Below are positions 39,793 through 48,800 of a DNA stretch of 64,000 bases, one piece after another (the first letter of the stretch is position 1; each line of letters begins with the position of its first letter). The notes under the pieces were generated by a model. The model ran no database searches. It was not told the DNA's origin and saw only the letters and a list, made by a program, of their open reading frames with translations. The position numbers and the translations under genes were made by a program. Source of the DNA: Enterococcus hermanniensis (lineage in GTDB: Bacteria > Bacillota > Bacilli > Lactobacillales > Enterococcaceae); assembly GCF_001885945.1 (NCBI RefSeq), contig NZ_JXKQ01000006.1, positions 585 through 64,584 on the forward strand, read 5' to 3'.

Positions 39793-41910
39793 CTATTTAG
39801 ATTTAACTTTCATCAGTCGTAAGCCGTTCAAGGTAACTAATACAGTTGCCCCCATATCAGCTAAGATAGCAATCCACAATGTTAACCAGCCGGGAACTAC
39901 AAGTAATAATGCTAATAGTTTGATTCCCAATGAGAAGGTAATATTTTGCTTAATGATTCTCAATGTTTGGCGACTTAATTTAACAATAAAGGGAAGTTTC
40001 TGTAAGTCATCACCCATTAAAGCAACATCAGCTGTTTCTAAAGCTGTATCTGTTCCAGCACCACCCATTGCGATACCGACTGTTGAGGCAGCTAATGCTG
40101 GCGCGTCATTAATACCATCACCAACCATGGCAACTTTTCCATAGGTTTCCTTGAGTGATTTAATATAATCTAATTTATCTTGAGGCATCAAATCGCCTTT
40201 TATTTCAGTTACACCTGTTTGTTTTCCAATTGACTGAGCAGTTGTAGCATTATCACCAGTCAGCATTATCGTATGCTCGATTCCTAAATTATGTAATTTT
40301 TCAATGACTGCTTTACTTGATTCTCTTAATTCATCAGCTACCGCAATGACTGCCAAAATTTGTTTATCCGTCCCTAAGAGCATCGCTGTTTTTCTTTGTT
40401 GCTGAAGTCTTTGGTAAGTTTCAATAATCTTCGAGTTATCTGTTAAAATAGATTCAAAAAGCTTTGGACTCCCTACAAGATAGGTAATTCCCTCAATGTT
40501 TCCTTGTATTCCTTTTCCAGTAATTGAAGTAAACTCGTCAACAACTACTGATTTATAAGAAATCGCTCTATTATCAGCTTCTTTTAAGATTGCTGACGCG
40601 AGAGGGTGTTGAGAATATGATTCTAATGCTGTAATAATTGAGAAATATTTCTCTTCGTCTTTTGAATCAACTGTAGTGAAATCTGTTACCGTTGGTGTTC
40701 CTTTAGTTAATGTTCCTGTTTTGTCAAAGGCAATGGCCTTGAGGCCACCAATTTCTTCAAGATAAATACCGCCTTTTACCAAAACACCATTTTTAGCAGA
40801 GTTTCCAATTGCTGAAACGATAGACACAGGTGTTGAGATTACTAAAGAACAAGGACAGCCAACAACTAATAAAGAGAGCCCTTGATACAACCAAGTATTC
40901 CAATCTCCGTTAAAAAATAATGGGGGAACAATGACGATTAATGCGGCAATCACCATAATGGTGGGTGTATAATATTTCGCAAATTTATCGACAAATGCTT
41001 GAGCAGGTGCTCGTTCACCCTGTGCTTCTTCAACCAAGTGAATAATTTTTGCAATAGTCGTATCATTTACATGTTTTGTTACTTTGACTTCAAGTGCACC
41101 TTCTTCATTAATCGTTCCTGCAAAGATATCATCATTAATATTTTTTTCAATAGGGACAGATTCACCGGTAATCGCAGCCTGATTCACTGAGGAATGGCCT
41201 TTAATGACTTGACCATCCATAGCAATTTTTTGTCCAGGCTTAATGATCATAATATCGCCTACTTCGATTTTTGAAACATTAATCATTTGTTCAACATTAT
41301 TTCTTCTAATTAATGCTTCTTTCGGAGCAATATCCATTAGGGAACGTATTGATTGTCTTGCTTTATCCATTGAAAATCGTTCTAAAGCCTCGCTAATTGC
41401 AAATAAGATAACAACGATTGAGCCCTCAGTCCATTCACCAATAATTGCAGCACCAATGATTGCAATTGTCATAAGAGATTCCATTGAGAAATCCAATTTA
41501 AATAGGTCTGAAAATCCTTCTTTAAACAAACTAAATCCGCCGATAATAATCGCTAGTATAAATAATCCTTCTGTTAATAGCGCATCTTCACCGTTAACTA
41601 CTTGAGATACTAATGCCAAAATAATTAAAAACAGTGAAACCAATAGGTTCCAGTTTCTTTTCACAAAAGGCTCTTTTGTTTCAATGCGAGGTTCTGTATC
41701 ATGTTCGGACTGAACTTTCAGATTCTCAAAAGCTCCTGCAGCTTCAATTTCTGCAATAGTCGCTTCGCCTTCGATAGAGACTTTTCCGGCACCAAAATTT
41801 ACTTTTGCATCGGTAACTTTTGGTATTTGAGAAACATTTTTTTCGAATTTTGCCGCACAATTCGTACAGCTCAATCCTTCAACCCGATAGACTTGTTTTT
41901 TTTCACTCAT
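39793..41910 (-). CDS. cadA: Cadmium/zinc-exporting P-type ATPase CadA
   Basis: 705 residues. An N-terminal heavy-metal domain has the C15-x-x-C18 site (SCTNC). The membrane metal motif CPC (GCPCSLV, about residue 350) is followed by DKTGT near 393, and TGES and the ATP-binding GDGINDAPA are present. P1B-type ATPases of this kind export Cd, Zn and Pb across the membrane. Its ATG overlaps the cadC stop (ATGA), so the two are one operon under CadC control. The gene ends at a strong terminator. Confidence 0.95.
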   Translation of the reverse strand: MSEKKQVYRVEGLSCTNCAAKFEKNVSQIPKVTDAKVNFGAGKVSIEGEATIAEIEAAGAFENLKVQSEHDTEPRIETKEPFVKRNWNLLVSLFLIILALVSQVVNGEDALLTEGLFILAIIIGGFSLFKEGFSDLFKLDFSMESLMTIAIIGAAIIGEWTEGSIVVILFAISEALERFSMDKARQSIRSLMDIAPKEALIRRNNVEQMINVSKIEVGDIMIIKPGQKIAMDGQVIKGHSSVNQAAITGESVPIEKNINDDIFAGTINEEGALEVKVTKHVNDTTIAKIIHLVEEAQGERAPAQAFVDKFAKYYTPTIMVIAALIVIVPPLFFNGDWNTWLYQGLSLLVVGCPCSLVISTPVSIVSAIGNSAKNGVLVKGGIYLEEIGGLKAIAFDKTGTLTKGTPTVTDFTTVDSKDEEKYFSIITALESYSQHPLASAILKEADNRAISYKSVVVDEFTSITGKGIQGNIEGITYLVGSPKLFESILTDNSKIIETYQRLQQQRKTAMLLGTDKQILAVIAVADELRESSKAVIEKLHNLGIEHTIMLTGDNATTAQSIGKQTGVTEIKGDLMPQDKLDYIKSLKETYGKVAMVGDGINDAPALAASTVGIAMGGAGTDTALETADVALMGDDLQKLPFIVKLSRQTLRIIKQNITFSLGIKLLALLLVVPGWLTLWIAILADMGATVLVTLNGLRLMKVKSK

Positions 41911-42266
41911 ACTAGCACCTCATCTTCTAAATATAGTTTGGAATTTAGTAGTTGGACAAATTTATCATTCTTGATAGAGTAATAAACCAATTTCCCTACT
42001 TTCCGACTCACAACAATTCCATTCTTTTTCAATGATAATAAATGGTGTGAGGTTGTTGCCACGCTTGCTTCAATAGTTGCTGCGATATCACATACACATA
42101 ATTCATCCTCATAACTTAGGGCGTAGATAATTTTTAAGCGATTCTCATCAGCTAAAATTTTGAAGACACTTTTCAAGCTCGAAATATCTTCAGTTTGTAA
42201 CTTTTCTTTTCCTAGTAAAACTTTATCTTCATGAACACATGAGATTTCACAAATTTCGTTTTTCAT
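41907..42266 (-). CDS. cadC: Cadmium-responsive ArsR-family repressor CadC
   Basis: 119 residues, winged helix-turn-helix repressor. It has cysteines 6 and 10 (EICEISC) in the N-terminal tail and C-x-C in ELCVCD, the four thiols of the cadmium/lead site. The recognition helix is [14 protein letters not shown]. It represses cadCA and releases DNA when metal binds. GGGGGAG precedes ATG 42266. A 9-bp inverted repeat lies upstream as operator. Confidence 0.93.
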   Translation of the reverse strand: MKNEICEISCVHEDKVLLGKEKLQTEDISSLKSVFKILADENRLKIIYALSYEDELCVCDIAATIEASVATTSHHLLSLKKNGIVVSRKVGKLVYYSIKNDKFVQLLNSKLYLEDEVLV

Positions 42267-42323
42267 ACAAGCTCCCCCTTTATTCTAATTGCTATTTGAA
42301 TGAAGTGTATCATAGATTATTAT

Positions 42324-42349
42324 TATATTCAAGTTATCATTTGAATATA
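42324..42349. promoter_or_regulatory. CadC operator
   Basis: TATATTCAA (42324-42332) and TTGAATATA (42341-42349) form a perfect inverted repeat. The known staphylococcal cad operator is a TATATTCAA-type palindrome. It overlaps a TATAAT on the minus strand. A further half site, TTTGAATGA, lies near 42294. Confidence 0.8.
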
Positions 42350-42459
42350 CAGGGAACAGTAAAGATTGAATGATGAATCTATAGAGTAGTGATTTTCAAA
42401 CTTGGTTTAATCGAGCCCAAAAGAGTAACTAAGTAATTTGAGCTGAAAGACAGAAACAT

Positions 42460-42510
42460 TTGACAAAACATAGATGATTATCTATATTTTATACATAGAT
42501 AGTTATCGAT
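42460..42510 (+). promoter_or_regulatory. ars operon promoter with duplicated operator
   Basis: TTGACA (42460-42465), 17 bases and TATATT (42483-42488). Two near-identical 18-mers starting ACATAGAT (42468-42485 and 42493-42510, each with inner dyad ATAGAT...ATCTAT or ATCGAT) straddle the spacer and -10, as expected for ArsR sites. Confidence 0.75.
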
Positions 42511-42526
42511 ATGAAGGAGAAAAGCT

Positions 42527-42877
42527 ATGAACTATGAAAAAACATCATTATTATTAAAGGCTATGGCTGATCCAAAACGGATGAAGATTGTGGATCTTCT
42601 TTCTTGTGGCAGTCTTTGTGCATGTGATCTACTGGATCATTTTGACTTTACTCAGCCAACACTATCTCATCATATGAAGGTGCTAGAACAAGCTGGAATT
42701 ATTTCAGTCAGTAAAAAAGGGAAATGGCATCATTATACGTTACAAGAAGAGTTTGTCAGAGAATTTTTGGGTTCAATGATGCAACTGCTGTCTAATGACG
42801 AGCAAACGTGTATCTGTCAGAATAAAGAATGTGTAGAAAAAGGAGAAGAAGTACATGAAAAAATTAGAACTATTTGA
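42527..42877 (+). CDS. arsR: Arsenic-responsive repressor ArsR
   Basis: 116 residues, winged HTH. The metal loop CGSLCACD holds the cysteine pair that binds arsenite, and the recognition helix is FTQPTLSHHMKVL. The C-terminal tail is also cysteine-rich (CICQNKEC). It represses the following ars genes. It overlaps arsD by 23 bases. AAGGAG precedes the ATG. Confidence 0.92.
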   Translation: MNYEKTSLLLKAMADPKRMKIVDLLSCGSLCACDLLDHFDFTQPTLSHHMKVLEQAGIISVSKKGKWHHYTLQEEFVREFLGSMMQLLSNDEQTCICQNKECVEKGEEVHEKIRTI

Positions 42878-43220
42878 ACCAGCAATGTGTTGCTCAACCG
42901 GTGTTTGTGGTCCCTCAGTGGATGAAACATTGCTCATGATTACCTCAGTTTTTGAAGCGCTACAGGGAGTCTTTCAAATTGAAGCGACTCGTCACAATTT
43001 GACCAGCGACCCAGATGCGTTTGTCAATAATGAGACTGTGTTGAAGGTGATGCAAGAAAAAGGCAATGAAATCTTGCCAGTTACAGTGATAGATGGTGCC
43101 ATTGTTAAAATGGGTGCGTATCCAACAATGGATGAACTTTCTAACTACACTGGGTTGGTATTTGTTAACCAAAATTCTGAACAGACAGGCGGTTGTTGTG
43201 GCGGATCTGGCTGCTGCTAA
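42855..43220 (+). CDS. arsD: Arsenite metallochaperone ArsD (first copy)
   Basis: 121 residues with the arsenite site C12-C13-C18 (AMCCSTGVCGPSV) and two more vicinal pairs at the C-terminus (GGCCGGSGCC). It delivers arsenite to ArsA. It overlaps arsR and precedes arsA by 13 bases. Unlike the second copy, it has the C-terminal cysteine tail of classical ArsD. Confidence 0.93.
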   Translation: MKKLELFEPAMCCSTGVCGPSVDETLLMITSVFEALQGVFQIEATRHNLTSDPDAFVNNETVLKVMQEKGNEILPVTVIDGAIVKMGAYPTMDELSNYTGLVFVNQNSEQTGGCCGGSGCC

Positions 43221-43233
43221 GGGAGATGTAAAT

Positions 43234-44961
43234 ATGCAACGATATGAATTAAATCAACTGAATCCGACAAAATATTTATTTTTTACTGGTAAAGGTGGCG
43301 TGGGTAAGACAACGGTTGCTTGTGCGACAGCGACAAGTTTAGCAGATAATGGCGCGAAGGTGATGTTGGTTAGTACGGATCCTGCTTCGAATCTGCAAGA
43401 TGTATTTCAGACAGAATTGACCAATAAACCAAAAACGATCGACAGCATTCCTAATTTGAGAGTAGCTAATTTTGACCCAGTGACGGCCGCAGCTGAATAT
43501 AAGGAAAGTGTTGTTGGTCCTTACAGAGGGATTCTACCCGATAGCGCATTAGAAAACATGGAAGAGCAGCTGTCTGGTTCATGTACCGTGGAGATTGCGG
43601 CTTTTAATGAATTTGCAAATTTTTTGACAGATAAATCTGTTGAAGAAGCCTACGATCACATCATTTTTGACACGGCTCCGACCGGTCATACATTAAGGAT
43701 GCTGCAGCTGCCTTCTGCGTGGAGTAATTACTTAGATGAAAATACGACAGGTGTTTCTTGTCTAGGACAGTTATCTGGTTTAGGCGATAAAAAAGAGATG
43801 TACGCTGAAGCAGTTAAAACGTTAAGCCAAGAAGAATTGACTACACTAATGTTAGTGACTCGCCCTCAAAAAGCGGCAATAATCGAGGCGACTCGAGCGT
43901 CTGATGAATTAAGTCAACTAGGTATTCTTAGCCAAAAATTAATTGTTAATGGATTACTTGAAACAGCGGATGATCCTATTTCACAAACGATTTACGACCA
44001 ACAACAAAAAGATTTAAGTGAGATGCCCGCAGGATTAAAGAAATTTGAGCAATTCTATGTTCCGTTACGAGCGTACAACGTAACAGGTATCCAGAATCTA
44101 CGGACTTTACTTGATAAGAATCAACCACCGATTTCAGAACAAACAAATCCAGCGATTGAATTGCCTACACTCAGTGAGATTGTCGCTGATTTTATCGCAA
44201 CAGATAAAAAAATTATTTTTACAATGGGTAAAGGTGGCGTAGGGAAGACCACTATTGCGATTCAAATAGCGAAAGCTTTGTCAAAAGCTGGCAAGAAAGT
44301 TCATTTAGCGACAACAGATCCGGCCGATCACTTAAGCCTTTATTTAGCAGAGACTAAAGAAATTTTTGTGAGCCATATTGATGAAGAAAAGGAATTGCAA
44401 GCTTACCAAGAAGAAGTTTTAGCCAAAGCAAGAGAAACGATGAGTGCGGATGATGTTGCATATGTGGAGGAAGATTTGCGTTCCCCTTGTACCCAAGAGA
44501 TTGCCATATTCAGAGCCTTTGCTGAGATTGTCGATAAGGCTGAAAATGAGATTGTTGTGATAGACACCGCACCAACCGGTCATACATTGTTATTATTAGA
44601 TTCTACCCAAAGCTATGCAAAAGAGGTCGAACGCAGTGCTGGTGAAGTTCCAGCATCTATCAAAAAACTGTTGCCGCGTTTACAAAATAAGGCTGAAACT
44701 GAAGTATTAATGGTCACCTTACCTGAAACGACGCCTGTTTATGAATCATTACGGCTTGATGCGGATTTGGATAGAGCAAAAATTGCTCATACATGGTGGC
44801 TAGTCAATCAGAGTATGTATGCGACAGACACATCGAACGTAATTTTAAAAGCTCGGGCAGCCAATGAGATTGAATGGATAGAGAAAGTGGCTGAAGTATC
44901 CAACGGGCATTTTGCAGTGGCTGAATGGGTGTCTGATTTTGAAGCAGAATTCGTCCACTAA
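43234..44961 (+). CDS. arsA: Arsenite-transporting ATPase ArsA
   Basis: 575 residues in two homologous ATPase halves, each with GKGGVGKTT (near residue 19 and 332) and a DTAPTGHTL signature. The three arsenite-binding cysteines are recognisable as SGSCTVEIA, TGVSCLGQL and RSPCTQEIA. It energises arsenite export with a membrane carrier. The start is ATG 43234 with GGGAG upstream. The longer in-frame start at 43093 would lie inside arsD. Confidence 0.94.
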   Translation: MQRYELNQLNPTKYLFFTGKGGVGKTTVACATATSLADNGAKVMLVSTDPASNLQDVFQTELTNKPKTIDSIPNLRVANFDPVTAAAEYKESVVGPYRGILPDSALENMEEQLSGSCTVEIAAFNEFANFLTDKSVEEAYDHIIFDTAPTGHTLRMLQLPSAWSNYLDENTTGVSCLGQLSGLGDKKEMYAEAVKTLSQEELTTLMLVTRPQKAAIIEATRASDELSQLGILSQKLIVNGLLETADDPISQTIYDQQQKDLSEMPAGLKKFEQFYVPLRAYNVTGIQNLRTLLDKNQPPISEQTNPAIELPTLSEIVADFIATDKKIIFTMGKGGVGKTTIAIQIAKALSKAGKKVHLATTDPADHLSLYLAETKEIFVSHIDEEKELQAYQEEVLAKARETMSADDVAYVEEDLRSPCTQEIAIFRAFAEIVDKAENEIVVIDTAPTGHTLLLLDSTQSYAKEVERSAGEVPASIKKLLPRLQNKAETEVLMVTLPETTPVYESLRLDADLDRAKIAHTWWLVNQSMYATDTSNVILKARAANEIEWIEKVAEVSNGHFAVAEWVSDFEAEFVH

Positions 44962-45034
44962 ACGTTTTACTTTTACGATAGATGAGTTTCTTTCTTAAAG
45001 GGACTTATCTATCTAAATGGAGGTTATGATAATT

Positions 45035-45358
45035 ATGAGAAAAATTGAAATTTATGAACCGGCAATGTGTTGTCCTACCGGCGTGTGTGGTCCCTCTGTG
45101 GATCAGGAGTTATTGACAATTACGGCAATCACAAAAGAAGTCAATGCGTCTGAGGAAAATCGAATCTATAGAAGAAATTTGTCACAGAATCCACAAGCCT
45201 TTGTCAGAAGTGAAGTAGTCAATCAAAAATTGAAAGAATCTGGAGTAGAAGGATTGCCGCTGACTCTCGTAGATGGACAAGTTTATCTGGAAGGGAAATA
45301 TCCAACTATCGAACAAATACGTGAATTGACAGGATTGAAGTTAGAAGATATAAAATAA
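45035..45358 (+). CDS. ArsD-like arsenite metallochaperone (second copy)
   Basis: 107 residues with the same MCCPTGVCGPSV site (C12, C13, C18) as the first ArsD but no C-terminal cysteine pairs. It lies between arsA and the exporter genes. ATG at 45035 has GGAGG eleven bases upstream; earlier ATGs at 45017 and 45026 are too close to it. It may serve the second exporter or be a redundant chaperone. Confidence 0.88.
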   Translation: MRKIEIYEPAMCCPTGVCGPSVDQELLTITAITKEVNASEENRIYRRNLSQNPQAFVRSEVVNQKLKESGVEGLPLTLVDGQVYLEGKYPTIEQIRELTGLKLEDIK

Positions 45359-45385
45359 ATTCTAGAAACTTTGGAGATGAAATAA

Positions 45386-46454
45386 GTGAATCAAGTAACA
45401 AAAAAATTATCATAAATTATCATTATTAGATAGATATCTAACCTTATGGATTTTTATCGCAATGGCTGTAGGGATTGGCCTAGGTTATTTCTTACCCGGC
45501 GTACCCAAGATGATTAACCATTTAGAAGTCGGTACAACCTCTATCCCTATTGCAATCGGTCTAATATTGATGATGTATCCCCCTTTAACCAAAGTGAAAT
45601 ATGAAGAAATGTGGCGTGTATTCAAGAATTGGAAAGTTTTGTTGCTTTCCTTAGTGCAAAATTGGATCGTCGGTCCCATTGTTATGTTCGTACTGGCGGT
45701 AGTTTTTCTTCATGACTATCCAGACTACATGGTCGGACTGATCATGATTGGTATTGCTCGATGTATTGCGATGGTCATTGTCTGGAGTGAACTTGCTCAA
45801 GGCGATAGTGAGTACACGGCAGGCTTAGTTGCCTTTAACTCGATCTTCCAAATTGTTTTCTATTCGCTATTTGCCTATATATTTGTGACTGTTTTGCCGA
45901 CATGGTTAGGTTTAGAAACACATTCGGTAAATATAACTATGGGTGAAATTGCCAAAAGTGTCTTTATTTATCTAGGAATTCCTTTTATTGCTGGGATTAG
46001 TTCAAGATTTCTTTTACTTAAATTCAAAAGGAAAACGTGGTTTGAAACAAAATTCATTCCTAAAATTAGTCCAATTACATTAATTGCTTTGTTACTTACA
46101 ATCGTGATTATGTTTTCTGTTAAAGGGGAAAAAGTCATTGAATTACCTCTTGATGTTGTAAGAATTGCCATTCCATTATTTTTATACTTTATTATTATGT
46201 TTTTCGTTTCATTCTTCATTTCTAATAAAATGGGCACGAGTTATCCAGTCGCAGCTTCGCTCTCTTTTACCGCAGCAAGTAATAACTTTGAATTAGCGAT
46301 TGCTGTGGCAGTAGACGTCTTTGGGATTAATTCGGGGGAAGCTTTTGCAGCCGTTATCGGTCCACTAGTTGAAGTGCCCGTACTCATCGCATTAGTGAAT
46401 GTTGCTTTGAAATTTAAGCAAAAATATTTTACGAAAGAAGGCGTAAGCCACTAG
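45386..46454 (+). pseudogene. Arsenite exporter ACR3 (ARC type), frameshifted by a 10-bp tandem duplication
   Basis: The GTG start at 45386 (behind GGAG) begins MNQVTKKLS and then stops. AAATTATCAT is repeated exactly at 45404-45413 and 45414-45423. Removing one copy restores [19 protein letters not shown] continuous with a ten-helix ACR3 carrier ([33 protein letters not shown]). The rest of the gene (from about 45424, with an internal ATG at 45462) is intact. Internal initiation would lose part of the first membrane helix, so function is doubtful. A second ACR3 follows ten bases later. Confidence 0.85.
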
Positions 46455-46463
46455 GAGGAAAAA

Positions 46464-47546
46464 ATGAGCGCTGAAAATAAAAAACAAGGATTAGGGATTT
46501 TTGAAAAGTATCTGACTTTATGGGTTATTTTATGTATGGCAGTAGGTGTGTTGATTGGGAAGTTTATTCCAGCTGTGGCAGACACATTAAGTAAGTTTGA
46601 GTATTATCAAGTCTCTATTCCAACCGCGATATTAATCTGGTTAATGATTTATCCGATGATGTTGAAAATTGATTTTACTAGCATTGCTCGTGCAGCAAAG
46701 AAACCCAAAGGACTAATTATCACCTGTGTAACCAATTGGTTGATTAAACCATTTACTATGTATGCCATTTCAGCCTTCTTCTTTTATGTTGTCTTCAAAA
46801 ATCTAATTCCCGTGGATCTAGCTAAGGAATATGTTGCCGGAGCAGTCATTCTCGGCGCAGCACCATGTACCGCTATGGTTTTTGTCTGGAGTTATTTAAC
46901 AAAGGGAGACGCAGGTTATACCTTGGTTCAAGTAGCTATCAATGATTTGATTATTCTATTTCTATTCGCACCTATCGTAGCGTTCTTACTAGGTGTTGAC
47001 AATGTGGCCGTTCCAATGGGGACACTCTTACTATCAACGTTGCTCTTTGTGGTTGTACCGCTATTATTAGGCTTCTTCACACGCGTGATAATTATAAAAA
47101 ATAAAGGCTTAGCGTATTTTGAAAATGTCTTCTTAAAGAAATTTAATTCGGTTACCATTATGGGGTTATTATTAACATTGATTATTATCTTCTCTTTCCA
47201 AGGAGAAAAGATTTTAGCTAACCCTATGCATATTTTACTTATCGCGATTCCATTAATTATCCAAACCTTTCTTATTTTTACAATCGCTTATGGATGGGCT
47301 AAGCTTTGGAAGCTACCGCATGATATTGCATCACCAGCAGGTATGATCGGCGCAAGTAACTTTTTTGAATTAGCCGTTGCAGTAGCTATTTCATTATTTG
47401 GGTTACAATCCGGCGCTACGTTAGCGACTGTAGTTGGCGTTTTAGTCGAAGTACCAGTCATGTTACTGTTAGTTAAAATATCTAATCGCACAAAAAATTG
47501 GTTCATTCAAAATCCATCAGAATTGTCTGATATCGGAGGGAATTAA
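46464..47546 (+). CDS. Arsenite efflux carrier ACR3 (intact)
   Basis: 360 residues with about ten membrane segments. The conserved cysteine segment reads LGAAPCTAMVFVWSYLTKGD, and ASNFFELAVAVAISLFG is the second conserved block. ACR3 exports arsenite and can work with ArsA and ArsD. AGGAGG precedes ATG 46464. It differs from the upstream copy in the cysteine motif (APCTAM against ARCIAM), so the two are not a recent duplication. Confidence 0.93.
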   Translation: MSAENKKQGLGIFEKYLTLWVILCMAVGVLIGKFIPAVADTLSKFEYYQVSIPTAILIWLMIYPMMLKIDFTSIARAAKKPKGLIITCVTNWLIKPFTMYAISAFFFYVVFKNLIPVDLAKEYVAGAVILGAAPCTAMVFVWSYLTKGDAGYTLVQVAINDLIILFLFAPIVAFLLGVDNVAVPMGTLLLSTLLFVVVPLLLGFFTRVIIIKNKGLAYFENVFLKKFNSVTIMGLLLTLIIIFSFQGEKILANPMHILLIAIPLIIQTFLIFTIAYGWAKLWKLPHDIASPAGMIGASNFFELAVAVAISLFGLQSGATLATVVGVLVEVPVMLLLVKISNRTKNWFIQNPSELSDIGGN

Positions 47547-47548
47547 CA

Positions 47549-47956
47549 ATGAGAAAAATTTACTTTTTATGTACAGGCAATTCTTGTCGTAGTCAAATTG
47601 CAGAAGGTTATGGAAAAGCTATTTTACCAACTGCTGAATTTGAAATTAAAAGTGCCGGCATTGAACAACATGGGTTAAATCCTAGAGCTGTTCAAGTAAT
47701 GGCTGAGGAAGGGATAAATATCTCTACGCAAACATCTGATTTGATCGATATGGATTATTTTAATCAGGCAGACCTAATTATTACGCTATGTGGTGATGCC
47801 AAAGACAAATGTCCAGTAATTCCAAAAGGGATTGAGCATGCTCATTGGGATTTGGAAGATCCAGCCAAAGCAACTGGAACAGAAGAAGAAATCATTAATA
47901 AATTCAGAGAAATTAGAGATGATATAAAAAGTCGTGTAGCGAATTTGCTAGATTAA
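47549..47956 (+). CDS. arsC: Arsenate reductase ArsC, thioredoxin-coupled
   Basis: 135 residues of the low-molecular-weight phosphatase fold. The P-loop CTGNSCRSQ contains the nucleophile C8, and the redox pair is in ITLCGDAKDKC. It reduces arsenate to arsenite for export by ACR3. GGAGGG precedes ATG 47549, two bases after the carrier stop. It is the last gene of the operon. Confidence 0.95.
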   Translation: MRKIYFLCTGNSCRSQIAEGYGKAILPTAEFEIKSAGIEQHGLNPRAVQVMAEEGINISTQTSDLIDMDYFNQADLIITLCGDAKDKCPVIPKGIEHAHWDLEDPAKATGTEEEIINKFREIRDDIKSRVANLLD

Positions 47957-48498
47957 GTAGCAACTGTCATCTATCTCGGTAAAAGATAAAAAGACGTAAA
48001 ATGTCCTTTTGATAAATTGGAAAATTAAAGTAAAAGCCGTGCGAAGTGAAACATAAATCTTCGATGGCTCTTACTATTTTAAGAGAAAAGGATCTGCTTT
48101 TGGCGTAAAATTGGATTTATCTATCTGACATACTGACGAGTATTTTTTGACCCTATATTTGACCTTCTCAATCACATTTAAGTAGGTGTGACCGGCTTAT
48201 ACAATTATTCGAGAATCTAGTAGCTTAGCTAATTCTGGCCTTGAAACCCCTATTAGACAGCTATCCAGCCATCAATACGGTCTCAAATAAATAAGAGGGG
48301 AGGAATAACTCTAAAAAAGATTGATAAACTAGTAAGAAAATTGTATTCAACTACCATTCATCTTTGGTTCAAATTGGTTCAAGTAATATCAATATTAATC
48401 CTATTTTATCCATATCAAACTATTTTTTAGATGTTTGTAATGTTGATATAATTGGATTTCTATTGATAGAAGTACTTGTAATAAGTACGAGTCACATC
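47957..48498. other. Gene-free right end of island 2
   Basis: About 540 bases without an intact gene. The minus strand at about 48198-48258 reads LIGVSRPELAKLLDSRIIV then stop, which resembles a fragment of an HTH antitoxin or excisionase. Arm repeats lie at 48364-48383. Confidence 0.45.
48364..48383 (+). repeat. Integrase 2 arm-type repeats, right end
   Basis: TTGGTTCAAA and TTGGTTCAAG, adjacent, copy the unit at 35880-35900 near the other end of island 2. Confidence 0.65.
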
Positions 48499-48511
48499 TC
48501 AAAACGTTAAT
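48499..48511 (+). repeat. Putative attR of island 2
   Basis: TCAAAACGTTAAT matches 13 bases at the end of rpsI and at the end of the 35794-35845 copy. The short match is supported by the flanking arm repeats and the terminator that follows. Confidence 0.65.
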
Positions 48512-48528
48512 ATTATTATCGTTCAAAC

Positions 48529-48562
48529 AAAAGCACATTCCAATTTTGGAATGTGCTTTTTT
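48529..48562 (+). terminator. Probable original rpsI terminator
   Basis: AAAAGCACATTCC and GGAATGTGCTTTTTT form an 11-bp stem with a 6-base loop. It follows the right att site and resembles the terminator at 26487-26521. Confidence 0.82.
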
Positions 48563-48800
48563 GCTTGTTACGAGAATAATACTGATTTAAGTTTTAAAAA
48601 ATGATACTCAATGTTACTTGATTACGAATAAAAATATGGAGTAGAGATTTCAACAAAATCATGTATCATTCATTTAACTTTGGAAGTTTTTTATGCTTAC
48701 TTATTTTTCTAATCAATGCCAATCAATTGATTATTTATGTTATTCCTTTGCTAGGTGGGATACAATATCAGTGGGTAGCGTATATTTGAGGAGGAGAAAA

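Noticed and set aside
43093-43233. Long N-terminal extension of ArsA
   Set aside because: It lies inside arsD in another frame; the ATG at 43234 has a ribosome site and gives the normal length.
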